Position numbers and translations under genes: made by a program
NCBI GenBank assembly: GCA_949066965.1
Contig: CARTDA010000012.1
Location: forward strand, 1-64,000
Source: COE1 sp949066965
GTDB lineage: Bacteria; Bacillota; Clostridia; Lachnospirales; Lachnospiraceae
Length of the DNA: 64,000 bases
Reading direction: 5' to 3'
Notes under the pieces: generated by a model
Told to the model about the DNA's origin: nothing
Databases searched by the model: none
What the model saw: the letters and a program-made list of their open reading frames with translations, nothing else
Shown: positions 6,867 through 15,439 of the stretch, piece after piece
How positions within the stretch are numbered: position 1 is the stretch's first letter
Layout: the number at the start of each line of letters is the position of its first letter

Positions 6867-7382
6867 ATGCGGTTCAATTATTGCCCGCACTGCGGGAAAA
6901 AAGCGGAAATGAGACAGATTGGCGACGAGGGCGTGATTCCATACTGCGCGGAATGTGAAGTCCCGCTGTGGGATATGTTCACGACCAGCATTATTGCGGC
7001 GGTTATCAATGAATGCGGCGAGGTTGCGCTGCTTCGGCAGGAATATGTCTCGATGACGAACCATGTGTGCGTTGCCGGCGTCATGAAAAGCGGGGAGTCC
7101 GCCGAGGAGACGGTGGCGCGTGAGATTGCCGAGGAGCTCGGGCTGCACGTAAAGTCCCTGAAATACATAAAGAGTTATCCCTACGGAAAGAAAGAGATGC
7201 TCATGCTTGGCTTTCAGGCAGTTGTTGACAAACAGGATTTTGTATTGTCAGGAGAGGTCGATGCAGCCGAGTGGGTAAAATTTGAGGACGCGCTGTCCCG
7301 CCTGCGGGAGGGCAGCATTGCATGGCAGCTGGTCAGGTCTGTGATTGCGGGGCAAGATGCTCGTTTTTGCAGACTTCCCTGA
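6867..7382 (+). CDS. Nudix hydrolase with N-terminal zinc ribbon
   Basis: A 171-residue cytoplasmic Nudix hydrolase. Residues 6-32 form a four-cysteine zinc ribbon (CPHC...CAEC) as in NudC-type NADH pyrophosphatases. The Nudix box is complete: G-x5-E-x7-REIAEELGL around residues 72-94. Such enzymes hydrolyse nucleoside diphosphates linked to another group; the substrate cannot be read from the sequence. The length fits the short zinc-ribbon Nudix group. The 3' end runs 50 bp into the convergent, decayed NADAR gene, so the last residues (QDARFCRLP) may be an extension acquired when the neighbour degraded. GAGGG lies upstream of the ATG. Confidence 0.85.
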   Translation: MRFNYCPHCGKKAEMRQIGDEGVIPYCAECEVPLWDMFTTSIIAAVINECGEVALLRQEYVSMTNHVCVAGVMKSGESAEETVAREIAEELGLHVKSLKYIKSYPYGKKEMLMLGFQAVVDKQDFVLSGEVDAAEWVKFEDALSRLREGSIAWQLVRSVIAGQDARFCRLP

Positions 7383-7803
7383 GCGCGTCCCGCACTTCCA
7401 TCAGCGCAAAGCCGAGCAGGTTCTGACCGCGCCACTTTAGCGGATTGTGTGCATTTTCGTCTGTTTCAGCTATTTTGATGCCCCAGATGCCGTCATAGGG
7501 GCTGGCTTCGACCAGGATATCGTCGGATGCGTCGCAGTGGAACGGTGTGTGCTGCCACTGGCTGAAGCACCCTTTTCCGACAGAAGCGTCATTCATCATC
7601 ATCGTTCCAGAAGCCCTTCCATGTCGGCGGTTCGGGGAACAGTTCCCGGTACGCGCTGGATTCCTCGTCAGAAAGCGCAAGGTACCAGTTGTCCCGCTTC
7701 ATCATATAATCCTCACCATATCCCATTCTCCAGCCGATGGAGAAGCGTTCTATCTCCGGACAGGAAGCTGCGGCGGCAGCATGATTTTCTTGTCTTCTAA
7801 CAT
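7333..7803 (-). pseudogene. Decayed NADAR (YbiA-like) N-glycosidase gene
   Basis: Pieces of one NADAR-domain protein remain in order on the minus strand. An intact GGAGG and ATG (7801-7803) start MLEDKKIMLPPQLPV. A one-base loss then shifts the frame to EIERFSIGWRMGYGEDYM...LFPEPPTWKGFW, which ends at a TGA near 7601. A third frame gives GKGCFSQWQ joined directly to DDILVEASPYDGIWG and WRGQNLLGFALMEVRDAL. NADAR proteins have about 75 residues between the FSQW and LVEASPYD motifs; that block, including the EQYMM-type motif, is missing here. Frameshift plus internal deletions make this a pseudogene. NADAR proteins remove ADP-ribose or related N-glycosidic groups. Confidence 0.8.
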
Positions 7804-7892
7804 CTTGTAACCTCCTTTTTCAAAATGATACTACCAGTTTATCATAACCAGAAATGTGTAAACGAACGACTCTGAATGATTTTACTAAAATT

Positions 7893-7902
7893 AGTTAACG
7901 AA
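7893..7902. promoter_or_regulatory. Possible LacI-type operator before GH36 gene
   Basis: AGTTAACGAA matches AGTTAACGAG found before the binding-protein gene at 12771. The shared motif ahead of two operons of the same locus suggests a common regulator, perhaps the LacI protein at 10434. It is not a full palindrome, so this is tentative. Confidence 0.3.
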
Positions 7903-7946
7903 ATCTGTGCAAAAGGTAAAATGTGAAACTAAAAACACATTAAAAA

Positions 7947-7975
7947 TTGATTAATTTATAAAAAGGTGATATCTT
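7947..7975 (+). promoter_or_regulatory. Candidate promoter of GH36 gene
   Basis: TTGATT (7947-7952), a 17-bp spacer, then TATCTT (7970-7975). The elements are moderate; position and spacing are right for the gene at 8108. Confidence 0.35.
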
Positions 7976-7987
7976 TAATATATAAAG

Positions 7988-8012
7988 GGCAAATTTCGGC
8001 TTCAAATTTGCC
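7988..8012 (+). repeat. Leader hairpin before GH36 gene
   Basis: GGCAAATTT (7988-7996) and AAATTTGCC (8004-8012) form a perfect 9-bp stem in the untranslated leader. The GGGCAAATTT...GCTT core resembles the leader elements at 622 and 28742, which suggests one dispersed family. Confidence 0.5.
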
Positions 8013-8107
8013 TTGTCTGCCCGAAATGGGGATAAAAATAAGTAAAAAAGAAGGAAAAATATTCATTTTAACTTAATAAAAGGAATGATGTTTGGAAGGG
8101 GGATTGT

Positions 8108-10315
8108 ATGATGATAACATACAATGAGAACGAGCGGGTATTTAAGCTGGACACGCCCAACACGACCTATATGATCGGGATTGTGGATGAGGAAAATTTT
8201 GTCGGGCACATTTACTATGGAAGAAAGCTGGAGGACACGGATGCGTCCTATCTGATGAGGACGGGCGAGCCACCGTTTGTCCCGGGCAAGAATAACAGGG
8301 AGCGCTGTTCGTTTTATGACTGTTTTCCGTTTGAATACCCGGCATCCGGCCTGGGGGATTACAGGGAGGGCTGTATCGGCGTCCGCACGGCAGGCGGCCA
8401 TGCGGGGGCAATGCTTTCCTATGTCTCGCATGAGATTGTGCCAGGAAAGCCAAAGCTGGAAGGGCTGCCTGCAACGTTTGGGACGGAGGAGGAATGCACG
8501 ACGCTGAAGCTTCTGTGCGAGGACAGGTATGTGGGGATGCAGGTGGAGCTGCTTTACACGGTATTCCATGATGTGGATGTGATTACGAGAAGCGTCCGCG
8601 TGACCAATACCGGCACAGGGCATTTTTATCTGACAAAGGTATATTCGGCATGCATTGACATGGACAACAGGGACTACGACATGGTGTCGCTGCATGGCAG
8701 CTGGGCACGTGAGCGCCATATCCAGAGGAAGACGCTTGGATATGGAATTCAGGGCGTCAGCTCGTTCCGCGGGGAATCCAGCCATCAGGACCATCCGTTC
8801 CTTGCGCTTGTCGACAAGAACACGACACAGGAAAACGGTGAGATATATGCCATGAATTTTGTGTATTCCGGCAATTTCCGTGCGCAGGCGGAGGTAACAC
8901 AGTTTGACTATGTTCGCATGACAATGGGAATCCATCCCGAGAATTTCTGCTGGAAGCTGGAAAGCGGCGAGAACTTCCAGGCGCCGGAGGTTGTCATGGT
9001 GTACACGGACAAGGGATTTGACGCGATGACGGCGGCGTTCCACAGGCTGTACAAAAAGCACCTGATCCGCAGTGAATACAAGGATAAAAAGCGACCGGTT
9101 TTAATCAATAACTGGGAGGCGACCTACTTCGACTTTAACACGGAGAAGCTCCTGTCCATCGCGCGGGAGGTGTCTAAGCTTGGCATTGAAATGCTTGTCA
9201 TGGACGATGGCTGGTTTGGCAGGAGAAATGCCGACGACTGTGCGCTTGGTGACTGGAAGGTAAATGAGGAAAAGATAAAAGGCGGCCTGAAATACCTCGT
9301 CGACGAGGTGAACAAGCTTGGCATGAAGTTTGGTATCTGGTTTGAGCCGGAGATGATATCGCCGGACTCCGACCTTTACAGGGAACATCCGGACTGGGCG
9401 ATTGCCATTCCGGGCAGGCCGGGGACGGAGTCGCGCCAGCAGTTTGTGCTTGACCTGTCACGGCAGGAGGTTGTGGACTGCATGTATGAGCAGGTGGCAT
9501 CCGTGCTCAGGAGCGCCAACATCGAGTATGTCAAGTGGGATATGAACAGGCAGCTTACGGACATCGGCAGTTACGGACTCCCGGCGGACAGGCAGGGTGA
9601 GCTTTACCACCGCTATGTGCTTGCGGTGTACCAGATGCAGGACAGGCTGACAAAGGAATTTCCGCACCTCCTGTTGGAAAACTGTTCGGGCGGCGGTGCA
9701 CGTTTTGACCCGGGTATGCTGTATTTTAGCCCGCAGATATGGTGCTCGGATGACGCGGACGCAATCGAGCGTCTCGAGATACAGGAGGGAACCGCGCTGC
9801 TGTACCCGCTGTCGACGATGGGGGCGCATGTCTCTGACTGCCCGAACCATACGGTGGGGCGTGTCACGCCCTTTGAGACACGCGGTATCGTGGCGCTGGC
9901 GGGAACATTTGGGTACGAGCTTGACGTGACGAAAATTCCGCAGGAGGACAGGGACATGATTCCCGGACAGGTCGCGATGTACCACAAGTATAATGACCTG
10001 GTGAGGGAGGGCGACTATTACCGCATTGCTTCCTATTCGCAGAATCACAAATTTGACTGCTGGCAGGTTGTGAGCGGCGACAGGAAGCAGTCGCTTGTCA
10101 CGTTTGTACAGGTTCTGAACAGGGCGAACTTTAAGTCAAGACGCATACTGCTAAAAGGGCTTGATGCAGGAAAACGCTACAATGTGTCATTTGTAAATGA
10201 CGACAATATAGAGGACAGGGTTTACAGCGGGGAAATGCTTATGAAGGCAGGCCTGCTGGTGCCGAATCCGTGGGGGGATTTCAAGGCAAGGCTGATTTCC
10301 CTGATTGCGGTATAA
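8108..10315 (+). CDS. GH36 alpha-galactosidase
   Basis: A 735-residue intracellular alpha-galactosidase that should remove alpha-1,6-galactose from imported galactomannooligosaccharides. There is no signal peptide. An N-terminal beta-supersandwich precedes a TIM barrel whose catalytic residues are visible: nucleophile Asp478 in KWDMNR and acid/base Asp548 in WCSDDAD, the same numbering as in the characterised Geobacillus AgaA. MDDGWFG and CSGGGARFDPG are further family motifs. The length is typical for the tetrameric bacterial group. It has its own leader, with GGAAGGGGGA before two consecutive ATGs, and is followed by a hairpin and the LacI gene. It is the first gene of the mannan locus, equivalent to the GH36 of the Roseburia mannooligosaccharide locus. 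Confidence 0.93.
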   Translation: MMITYNENERVFKLDTPNTTYMIGIVDEENFVGHIYYGRKLEDTDASYLMRTGEPPFVPGKNNRERCSFYDCFPFEYPASGLGDYREGCIGVRTAGGHAGAMLSYVSHEIVPGKPKLEGLPATFGTEEECTTLKLLCEDRYVGMQVELLYTVFHDVDVITRSVRVTNTGTGHFYLTKVYSACIDMDNRDYDMVSLHGSWARERHIQRKTLGYGIQGVSSFRGESSHQDHPFLALVDKNTTQENGEIYAMNFVYSGNFRAQAEVTQFDYVRMTMGIHPENFCWKLESGENFQAPEVVMVYTDKGFDAMTAAFHRLYKKHLIRSEYKDKKRPVLINNWEATYFDFNTEKLLSIAREVSKLGIEMLVMDDGWFGRRNADDCALGDWKVNEEKIKGGLKYLVDEVNKLGMKFGIWFEPEMISPDSDLYREHPDWAIAIPGRPGTESRQQFVLDLSRQEVVDCMYEQVASVLRSANIEYVKWDMNRQLTDIGSYGLPADRQGELYHRYVLAVYQMQDRLTKEFPHLLLENCSGGGARFDPGMLYFSPQIWCSDDADAIERLEIQEGTALLYPLSTMGAHVSDCPNHTVGRVTPFETRGIVALAGTFGYELDVTKIPQEDRDMIPGQVAMYHKYNDLVREGDYYRIASYSQNHKFDCWQVVSGDRKQSLVTFVQVLNRANFKSRRILLKGLDAGKRYNVSFVNDDNIEDRVYSGEMLMKAGLLVPNPWGDFKARLISLIAV

Positions 10316-10357
10316 AAACGTAACAGCGCAGCCTTCAGTGTGCGGCTGGCGCGATAT

Positions 10358-10382
10358 CCGCGGCAAAATTCATTTGCCGCGG
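10358..10382 (+). other. Intercistronic hairpin
   Basis: CCGCGGCAAA (10358-10367) and TTTGCCGCGG (10373-10382) form a perfect 10-bp stem with a 5-nt loop between the GH36 and LacI genes. There is no T-run. A related GCGG-AAAAT-CATTTGCCGC sequence precedes the fructokinase gene (58690-58720). It may protect the upstream mRNA or mark a repeat family. Confidence 0.55.
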
Positions 10383-10433
10383 GCATCCATATAAACACAT
10401 TCATTACGAGAAAGCAGAACGGGGGAAATAACG

Positions 10434-11456
10434 ATGGTAAAAGCGGTGAAGCTTGCAGATATAGCGGAGAGGGTAGGGGTTAGTGTTGTCACGGTCTCCA
10501 AGGCACTGTCCGGCCAGAAGGGCGTGAGCGAGGAGATGCGTGCAAGAATCAAGGAACTTGCCGACGAGATGGGGTACACGCCGATTCATGCGTCGTCGAC
10601 GGGACGGGCGAGATCCTATACCATTGGCGTCATTACTTTTGAGAAGTATTTTACCAAATTTGCATCATTTTACTGGAAAATGTATCAGGAGCTTGCTACG
10701 CGTGCGGTAAAAAAGAGTTGTTTCTCCATGCTTGAAGTGATATCAAGCTATGACGAGCACAATCTCGTCCCGCCAAAACTGATTACGGAAAAACAAAAGG
10801 TTGACGGAATCATTATAATTGGAAGACCGCGGACGGATTACCTGAAGATGCTGTACCAGAACAAAAAGATACCGATGGTCTTTATGGATTTTTATGATGA
10901 CGAGGAAGTGTTCGACTGTATTGTGTCTGCAAGCTTCAACGGGATGCACCGAATGACGGATTACCTGATTAAGAATGGGCATACGCGTATTGCATTTGTG
11001 GGGTCGCTAATGTTTACGGAGAGCATTACGGACAGATATTTTGGCTACTGCAAGGCTTTGATGGAGAACGGCATCGAGCAGCGGCAGGACTGGATTATCA
11101 AGGACAGGGATTACAACGATGGAGTAATCGGGCTTGAGTATAAGCTGCAGCTTCCAAATGATATGCCGACCGCGTTTGTCTGCAATAATGACGTGACGGC
11201 ATATGCGCTGATAAAACAGCTGGAGGAGCGGAATTACCGGGTGCCTGAGGACATTTCGGTAGTCGGTTACGACGATTACCTGTATGCCGAGTATGGGGAT
11301 TCCAAAATTACGACATACATGGTTGACATGGGGGAAATGTCGAGGATTGCACTGTCGTGCATCATAAAGCGCATTGAGAATATTTCCGTCAACGTGGGTG
11401 TGCACATTGTAAACGGCAGGATAATCGAGCGCAGCACGGTCAAAAAAATAAATTAA
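10434..11456 (+). CDS. LacI-family regulator of the mannan locus
   Basis: A 340-residue LacI/GalR-type transcription factor. The N-terminal helix-turn-helix reads KLADIAERVGVSVVTVSKAL (residues 5-24), with the hinge-helix region near residue 55. The rest is a periplasmic-binding-protein-like sensor (GVITFEKYF start, CNNDVTAYALIKQLEERNYRVPEDISVVGYDD near the end, in parts). It lies between the alpha-galactosidase and the transporter operon, as in the Roseburia locus, so it likely represses the mannan genes until a mannooligosaccharide or its product binds. The gene ends four bases into the convergent AraC gene. Confidence 0.9.
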   Translation: MVKAVKLADIAERVGVSVVTVSKALSGQKGVSEEMRARIKELADEMGYTPIHASSTGRARSYTIGVITFEKYFTKFASFYWKMYQELATRAVKKSCFSMLEVISSYDEHNLVPPKLITEKQKVDGIIIIGRPRTDYLKMLYQNKKIPMVFMDFYDDEEVFDCIVSASFNGMHRMTDYLIKNGHTRIAFVGSLMFTESITDRYFGYCKALMENGIEQRQDWIIKDRDYNDGVIGLEYKLQLPNDMPTAFVCNNDVTAYALIKQLEERNYRVPEDISVVGYDDYLYAEYGDSKITTYMVDMGEMSRIALSCIIKRIENISVNVGVHIVNGRIIERSTVKKIN

Positions 11457-12373
11457 GGGATAACTGGTGTTTCTTTGCGGTAAGTGAGCGGGGTGACACC
11501 GGTTTTTTCTTTAAACAGCCGGATAAAATGGTTGGTATTCTCGATGCCTATCATCTGGCTGATTTCCACAATCTTTTCATCTGTTTCAAGAAGCAGCTTC
11601 TTTGCCTGGTCAATGCGTACCTTGTTGAGGTACTGTATCGGTGTATATTCATAATACTTTGCAAATTCGCGGCACAGGCGGAACTTGTTGATACCGTATT
11701 CCAGCGCAAGCTCGTCGAGGGCGTACGGTTTTTCATATGACTGGTCAAATTTCTGGCGCATATCCGCAATATAGGACGGGATGTGGTAGGAACCGGTCTG
11801 CTCAACGGTCCGCACCAGATAGAGCTGCGTGAAGAAATTCACAAGCTCCCGCGAACGCATGACGCCGTGAAGCTCATCATCGACGGTATTTCTCAGAACC
11901 TGTTCCCATGCGGTGCGCACATCCGGATATTTATCCAGTCTGTATATAAAATTTCCCAGTGACAAAATTTTCTGATAGTAGAATTCCAGAACGGAGGTGC
12001 TTACAAAGCATATCGTGTATTCCCAGATGTTGTGCCGGCAGAGGAGCTTGTGGTTTTTACGGCAGTCAATGATGGCAAGTGTGCCTTTGGTGAGGTCATA
12101 TGCCGCGTTGATGCCGTTTTTGTTTTCACAGTAAAGCCTGCCGGCGCCCTTTGACGTGTGGAGGATGCAGAGGGCGTCCAGCCTTGCCGCCTCGTAGGAA
12201 AAGGGTGAGGTGACAGAGACGCTCCTGTGGCATAATTCGTATGGAAGGTAGCTGCAAAAATCATACTCCCTGCTGTACGCGTCCTCAAAATAATCGGACA
12301 GGGAGAAGCGGTTGCTGGTTTCTGACGAAATCAGGCTGCCAAAAAACTGTGTCGAAAATAATTTCTGTGTCAT
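11453..12373 (-). CDS. AraC-family regulator
   Basis: A 306-residue AraC/XylS-type activator. The N-terminal 170 residues look like a cupin sugar-sensing domain (KGTLAIIDCRKNHKL). The C-terminal 100 residues hold two helix-turn-helix units: YALDELALEYGINKFRLCREF and IVEISQMIGIENTNHFIRLFKEKTGVTPLTYR (quoted in parts). It is transcribed towards the LacI gene (4-bp overlap of ends) and away from the solute-binding-protein gene, across a 458-bp AT-rich region that probably holds both promoters. It is likely an activator of the transporter operon; the ligand is unknown. The presence of both a LacI and an AraC protein suggests dual control. Confidence 0.88.
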   Translation of the reverse strand: MTQKLFSTQFFGSLISSETSNRFSLSDYFEDAYSREYDFCSYLPYELCHRSVSVTSPFSYEAARLDALCILHTSKGAGRLYCENKNGINAAYDLTKGTLAIIDCRKNHKLLCRHNIWEYTICFVSTSVLEFYYQKILSLGNFIYRLDKYPDVRTAWEQVLRNTVDDELHGVMRSRELVNFFTQLYLVRTVEQTGSYHIPSYIADMRQKFDQSYEKPYALDELALEYGINKFRLCREFAKYYEYTPIQYLNKVRIDQAKKLLLETDEKIVEISQMIGIENTNHFIRLFKEKTGVTPLTYRKETPVIP

Positions 12374-12570
12374 CTGGAAACGGTGCTCCTTTCTGGAATG
12401 GCATATTCAAAAAATGTGGGACATCAGGAGTGTTCAAAAATCTTAAAAATATAATATAAGTATGCAATTATTATAAACTTTTACAAGACGACATGCAAGA
12501 AAAGAATAAAAATATAAATATTGGAGTGTAAAATCGTGAAAAATACGAAATTATACGAAAAAGAAAATCG

Positions 12571-12593
12571 TTTAGCTAAATATAGAGCTAAAA
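12571..12593. promoter_or_regulatory. Inverted repeat between AraC and transporter genes
   Basis: TTTAGCT (12571-12577) and AGCTAAA (12587-12593) are separated by 9 bp in the divergent regulatory region, a plausible AraC or LacI operator. The rest of 12374-12831 is AT-rich with no gene. Confidence 0.35.
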
Positions 12594-12758
12594 ATTAAGC
12601 GTTTTTAAGTAATAAAATGGAATTCAATATGCAAAATATATAAAAATGACAAATAGAAATTAGCAAAATAGAGGAAATGACGAAAAAAAGCAATAATTGG
12701 ATATAACAGTCAATTTTACATGGTGACTTAAAGGTAAAGTTAAATTAAACTAAAAACA

Positions 12759-12780
12759 AGTTAACAAACAAGTTAACGAG
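12759..12780. promoter_or_regulatory. Repeated AGTTAAC sites before binding-protein gene
   Basis: AGTTAAC occurs at 12759-12765 and again as AGTTAACGAG at 12771-12780, 12 bp apart, about 55 bp before the start codon. The longer form matches the site at 7893 before the GH36 gene. This is the proposed shared operator of the locus. Confidence 0.35.
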
Positions 12781-12831
12781 TAACAAAGAACAAAATTAAA
12801 AAACAAAAGTTTTTAAAGGGAGGTTTCATCT

Positions 12832-14313
12832 ATGAAGTTAAAGAGACTTATGGCACTCGGAATGGCAGCAGTAATGACAATGTCATTGACGGCATGCGGC
12901 GGAGATGACAAGGCGGCAGACAGCAGCACGGCGACAGACAGCAAGCCGGCGGCAGACACAAGCGCGTCAGCAGATAACAGTGCAGCGGCAGACAACGCAG
13001 GAGACACGGCAGCAGACACAGACACCGCAGGAGACGCAGATGCGGCAGGCGGACTTACATATGCAGGCATCACACTTGGCGAGGATTACACAGACCTTAA
13101 CACAACAATCAAGTTTATCCACCACAAGACAGACCGTGAGCAGGACGGATCCATGGCAAAGTACATCGAGGCATTCAACCAGGATTATCCGAACATCACT
13201 GTTGAGACAGAAGGTATCACGGACTATGCTGAGACAGCGCTGCTGAGACTGCCGACAGGCGAAGCATGGGGCGATGTAATGTTCATCCCTGCAATCGACA
13301 TGGTACAGCTGTCTGATTACTTTATCCCTTACGGAACAGTGGACGAGATGTCAGAGTACATCAACTTTGCAGACCAGTGGAAGCTGGATGGAAACTGCTA
13401 TGGTATCGGGTACATGGGAAATGCACAGGGACTTCTTTATAATAAGAAAGTTTTCGAGGATGCAGGTATCACGGCGATTCCAAAGACACCGACAGAGTTT
13501 ATCGCGGCATTACAGCAGATTAAGGACAACACAGACGCAATTCCTCTTTACACAAACTATGCAGCAGGCTGGACAATGGGCGGACAGTGGGATGCATATC
13601 TCGGCGCCATCACGACAGGCGACACAACATGGTTAAACCAGAAGTTTGCACATCAGGCAGAACCGTTCAAGGATAACGGAGATGAGACAGGCGCATATGC
13701 ACTGTACAAGATTCTCTACGATGCAGTTGCAAACGGACTGACAGAGGATGACTATACCACGACAGACTGGGAAGGCTGCAAGGGCATGATTAACAGAGGT
13801 GAGATTGGTACAATGGTACTTGGCTCATGGGCAGTTGCACAGATGAAGGAAGCAGATGCAAACGGCGGCGACATCGGATATATGCCGTTCCCTATCTCTG
13901 TAGGCGGCAAGCAGTACGCTACGGCAGGTCCTGACTACAGCTATGGCATCAACAAAGAAAGCTCAGCAGACAACCAGGCAGCAGCAATGGTATTCGTAAA
14001 GTGGATGGTTGAGAAGTCCGGATGGTGTGATAACGAGGGTGGATATCCAATCTCCAAGACAGCTCCTACTTCTTTCGCGTTTGACGGTGTTGAGGTTGTT
14101 GAGAACGTGGCAGCGCCGGACGACGAGGCAGATCTGATGAACCAGATGAACGCTGAGTGCGAGCTCAACTTCAACAACGGCGGTGACCGCAAGGTTCAGG
14201 AAATCGTTGAGGCAGCAGCTACGGGTTCCATGACATATGACGACATTATGGCAGACTGGACACAGAAGTGGAACGATGCACAGGCAGCACTCGGCGTGGA
14301 TGTTACAGAGTAA
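12832..14313 (+). CDS. Mannooligosaccharide-binding lipoprotein (ABC family 1)
   Basis: A 493-residue extracellular solute-binding lipoprotein. The signal peptide MKLKRLMALG... ends in the lipobox LTAC, with lipidated Cys22. Residues about 24-75 are a low-complexity Ala/Asp/Thr/Ser linker that would hold the binding domain away from the membrane. The remaining 415 residues are a family 1 sugar-binding fold rich in Trp and Tyr. It is directly upstream of two permease genes and within the mannan locus, so it should capture mannooligosaccharides. GGGAGG is the ribosome site. The ATPase of this importer is not in the window; a shared MsmK-type ATPase is usual in this group. Confidence 0.9.
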   Translation: MKLKRLMALGMAAVMTMSLTACGGDDKAADSSTATDSKPAADTSASADNSAAADNAGDTAADTDTAGDADAAGGLTYAGITLGEDYTDLNTTIKFIHHKTDREQDGSMAKYIEAFNQDYPNITVETEGITDYAETALLRLPTGEAWGDVMFIPAIDMVQLSDYFIPYGTVDEMSEYINFADQWKLDGNCYGIGYMGNAQGLLYNKKVFEDAGITAIPKTPTEFIAALQQIKDNTDAIPLYTNYAAGWTMGGQWDAYLGAITTGDTTWLNQKFAHQAEPFKDNGDETGAYALYKILYDAVANGLTEDDYTTTDWEGCKGMINRGEIGTMVLGSWAVAQMKEADANGGDIGYMPFPISVGGKQYATAGPDYSYGINKESSADNQAAAMVFVKWMVEKSGWCDNEGGYPISKTAPTSFAFDGVEVVENVAAPDDEADLMNQMNAECELNFNNGGDRKVQEIVEAAATGSMTYDDIMADWTQKWNDAQAALGVDVTE

Positions 14314-14345
14314 TTGAATCAATTAACCCGATTATTATGATGGTA

Positions 14346-14378
14346 TATGGCTTGCAGGCGTTACGTTTGCAAGCCATA
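14346..14378 (+). other. Stem-loop between binding protein and permease genes
   Basis: TATGGCTTGCA (14346-14356) and TGCAAGCCATA (14368-14378) form a perfect 11-bp stem. There is no T-run. Such a stem typically stabilises the binding-protein mRNA relative to the permeases. Confidence 0.6.
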
Positions 14379-14441
14379 AATCCCAAAAAGTGTAACATGT
14401 AGTAACATGGGGAATTTTTCCAGAAAAGGAGGGGGATTGTA

Positions 14442-15437
14442 TTGGCTAGGACTGAGACAAAAAAACCATTTAATTTCCAGAAGTGGCTGAGAAGCCGGCA
14501 GGGACAGCAGACAATTATCATTGTATTATTTTCAATCATACCTTTGGCGCTGCTGTTTATTTTTACCTATTATCCGTTCGTCGAGATGTTTAAATTCAGC
14601 TTTTATGACAGAAGCTACACCCGCGTAAAGGGGTTTGTCGGACTGAAAAATTATGCGGATGTATTTCGGAAAAAAGATTTGTTCCGGTCTTTGTTCCTGT
14701 CAGTCTACTATATGGCAGGCGCAGTATTCCAGCTGGCACTGGCGCTCTATCTTGCCACGATATTCTGCTTTAAGGTAAAAGGCGGAAACTTCTTTAAGGG
14801 CTGTATGTTCTTCCCGTTCTTGATAAACGGTATTGCAATCGGATTTATATTTAAGTTCTTTTATACAAGGGGATTCGTTCTTGATACGGTTCTTGGCTGG
14901 CTGGGAATTAACATTGAAAGTCTTCCGTACTGGCTCAGGGATCAGGGCATCAACAACTGGTCGCTCGTCGCAACCAGCGTCTGGAAATATTTCGGACAGA
15001 ACATGGTGCTGTTCATCGGTGCGATGATGTCCGTGGATGCGTCCCTTTATGAGGCGGCAGAGCTGGACGGTGCAAATAAATGGCAGCAGTTTAAGTACAT
15101 CATGCTGCCGAGCATCAAGACCATCGTCATGCTGAACCTGATTATGTCCATCACCGGTTCGCTCAGTGCATTTGAGCCTGCATACGTTATCGCGTCAAAG
15201 GGTGCAAACGGCACGGCGACATACTTCGTAAAGATGCATGAAGTGGCACACACCAGCCAGAAGATTGGCCAGGCATCCGCGATGGCGGTTGTACTCCTGC
15301 TGATTATCTTTGCGGCAACGATTCTCCAGAAGCTCTTCTTCAAGTATGTGTTTAAGAGCGGGGAAGATGAGGACAGGGGCGCTGCGGCAAGGCGTGAAAG
15401 ACAGATTGCGAAGTTGAATGCAAGGAAGGGGGCATAG
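14442..15437 (+). CDS. ABC sugar permease, MalF/UgpA type
   Basis: A 331-residue inner-membrane permease with about six transmembrane segments. The EAA loop reads EAAELDGANKWQQFKYIMLPSIK (residues about 203-225, quoted as EAAELDGANKW and FKYIMLPSIK), the ATPase docking site. The start is TTG at 14442, eight bases after GGAGGGGG; no ATG fits. The cytoplasmic tail is charged (DEDRGAAARRERQ). It pairs with the next permease two bases downstream to form the channel of the mannooligosaccharide importer. Confidence 0.9.
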   Translation: MARTETKKPFNFQKWLRSRQGQQTIIIVLFSIIPLALLFIFTYYPFVEMFKFSFYDRSYTRVKGFVGLKNYADVFRKKDLFRSLFLSVYYMAGAVFQLALALYLATIFCFKVKGGNFFKGCMFFPFLINGIAIGFIFKFFYTRGFVLDTVLGWLGINIESLPYWLRDQGINNWSLVATSVWKYFGQNMVLFIGAMMSVDASLYEAAELDGANKWQQFKYIMLPSIKTIVMLNLIMSITGSLSAFEPAYVIASKGANGTATYFVKMHEVAHTSQKIGQASAMAVVLLLIIFAATILQKLFFKYVFKSGEDEDRGAAARRERQIAKLNARKGA

Positions 15438-15439
15438 GC

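Noticed and set aside
8063..9061. Long minus-strand frames opposite GH36
   Set aside because: Shadow of a high-GC coding strand; no ribosome site and no recognisable domain.
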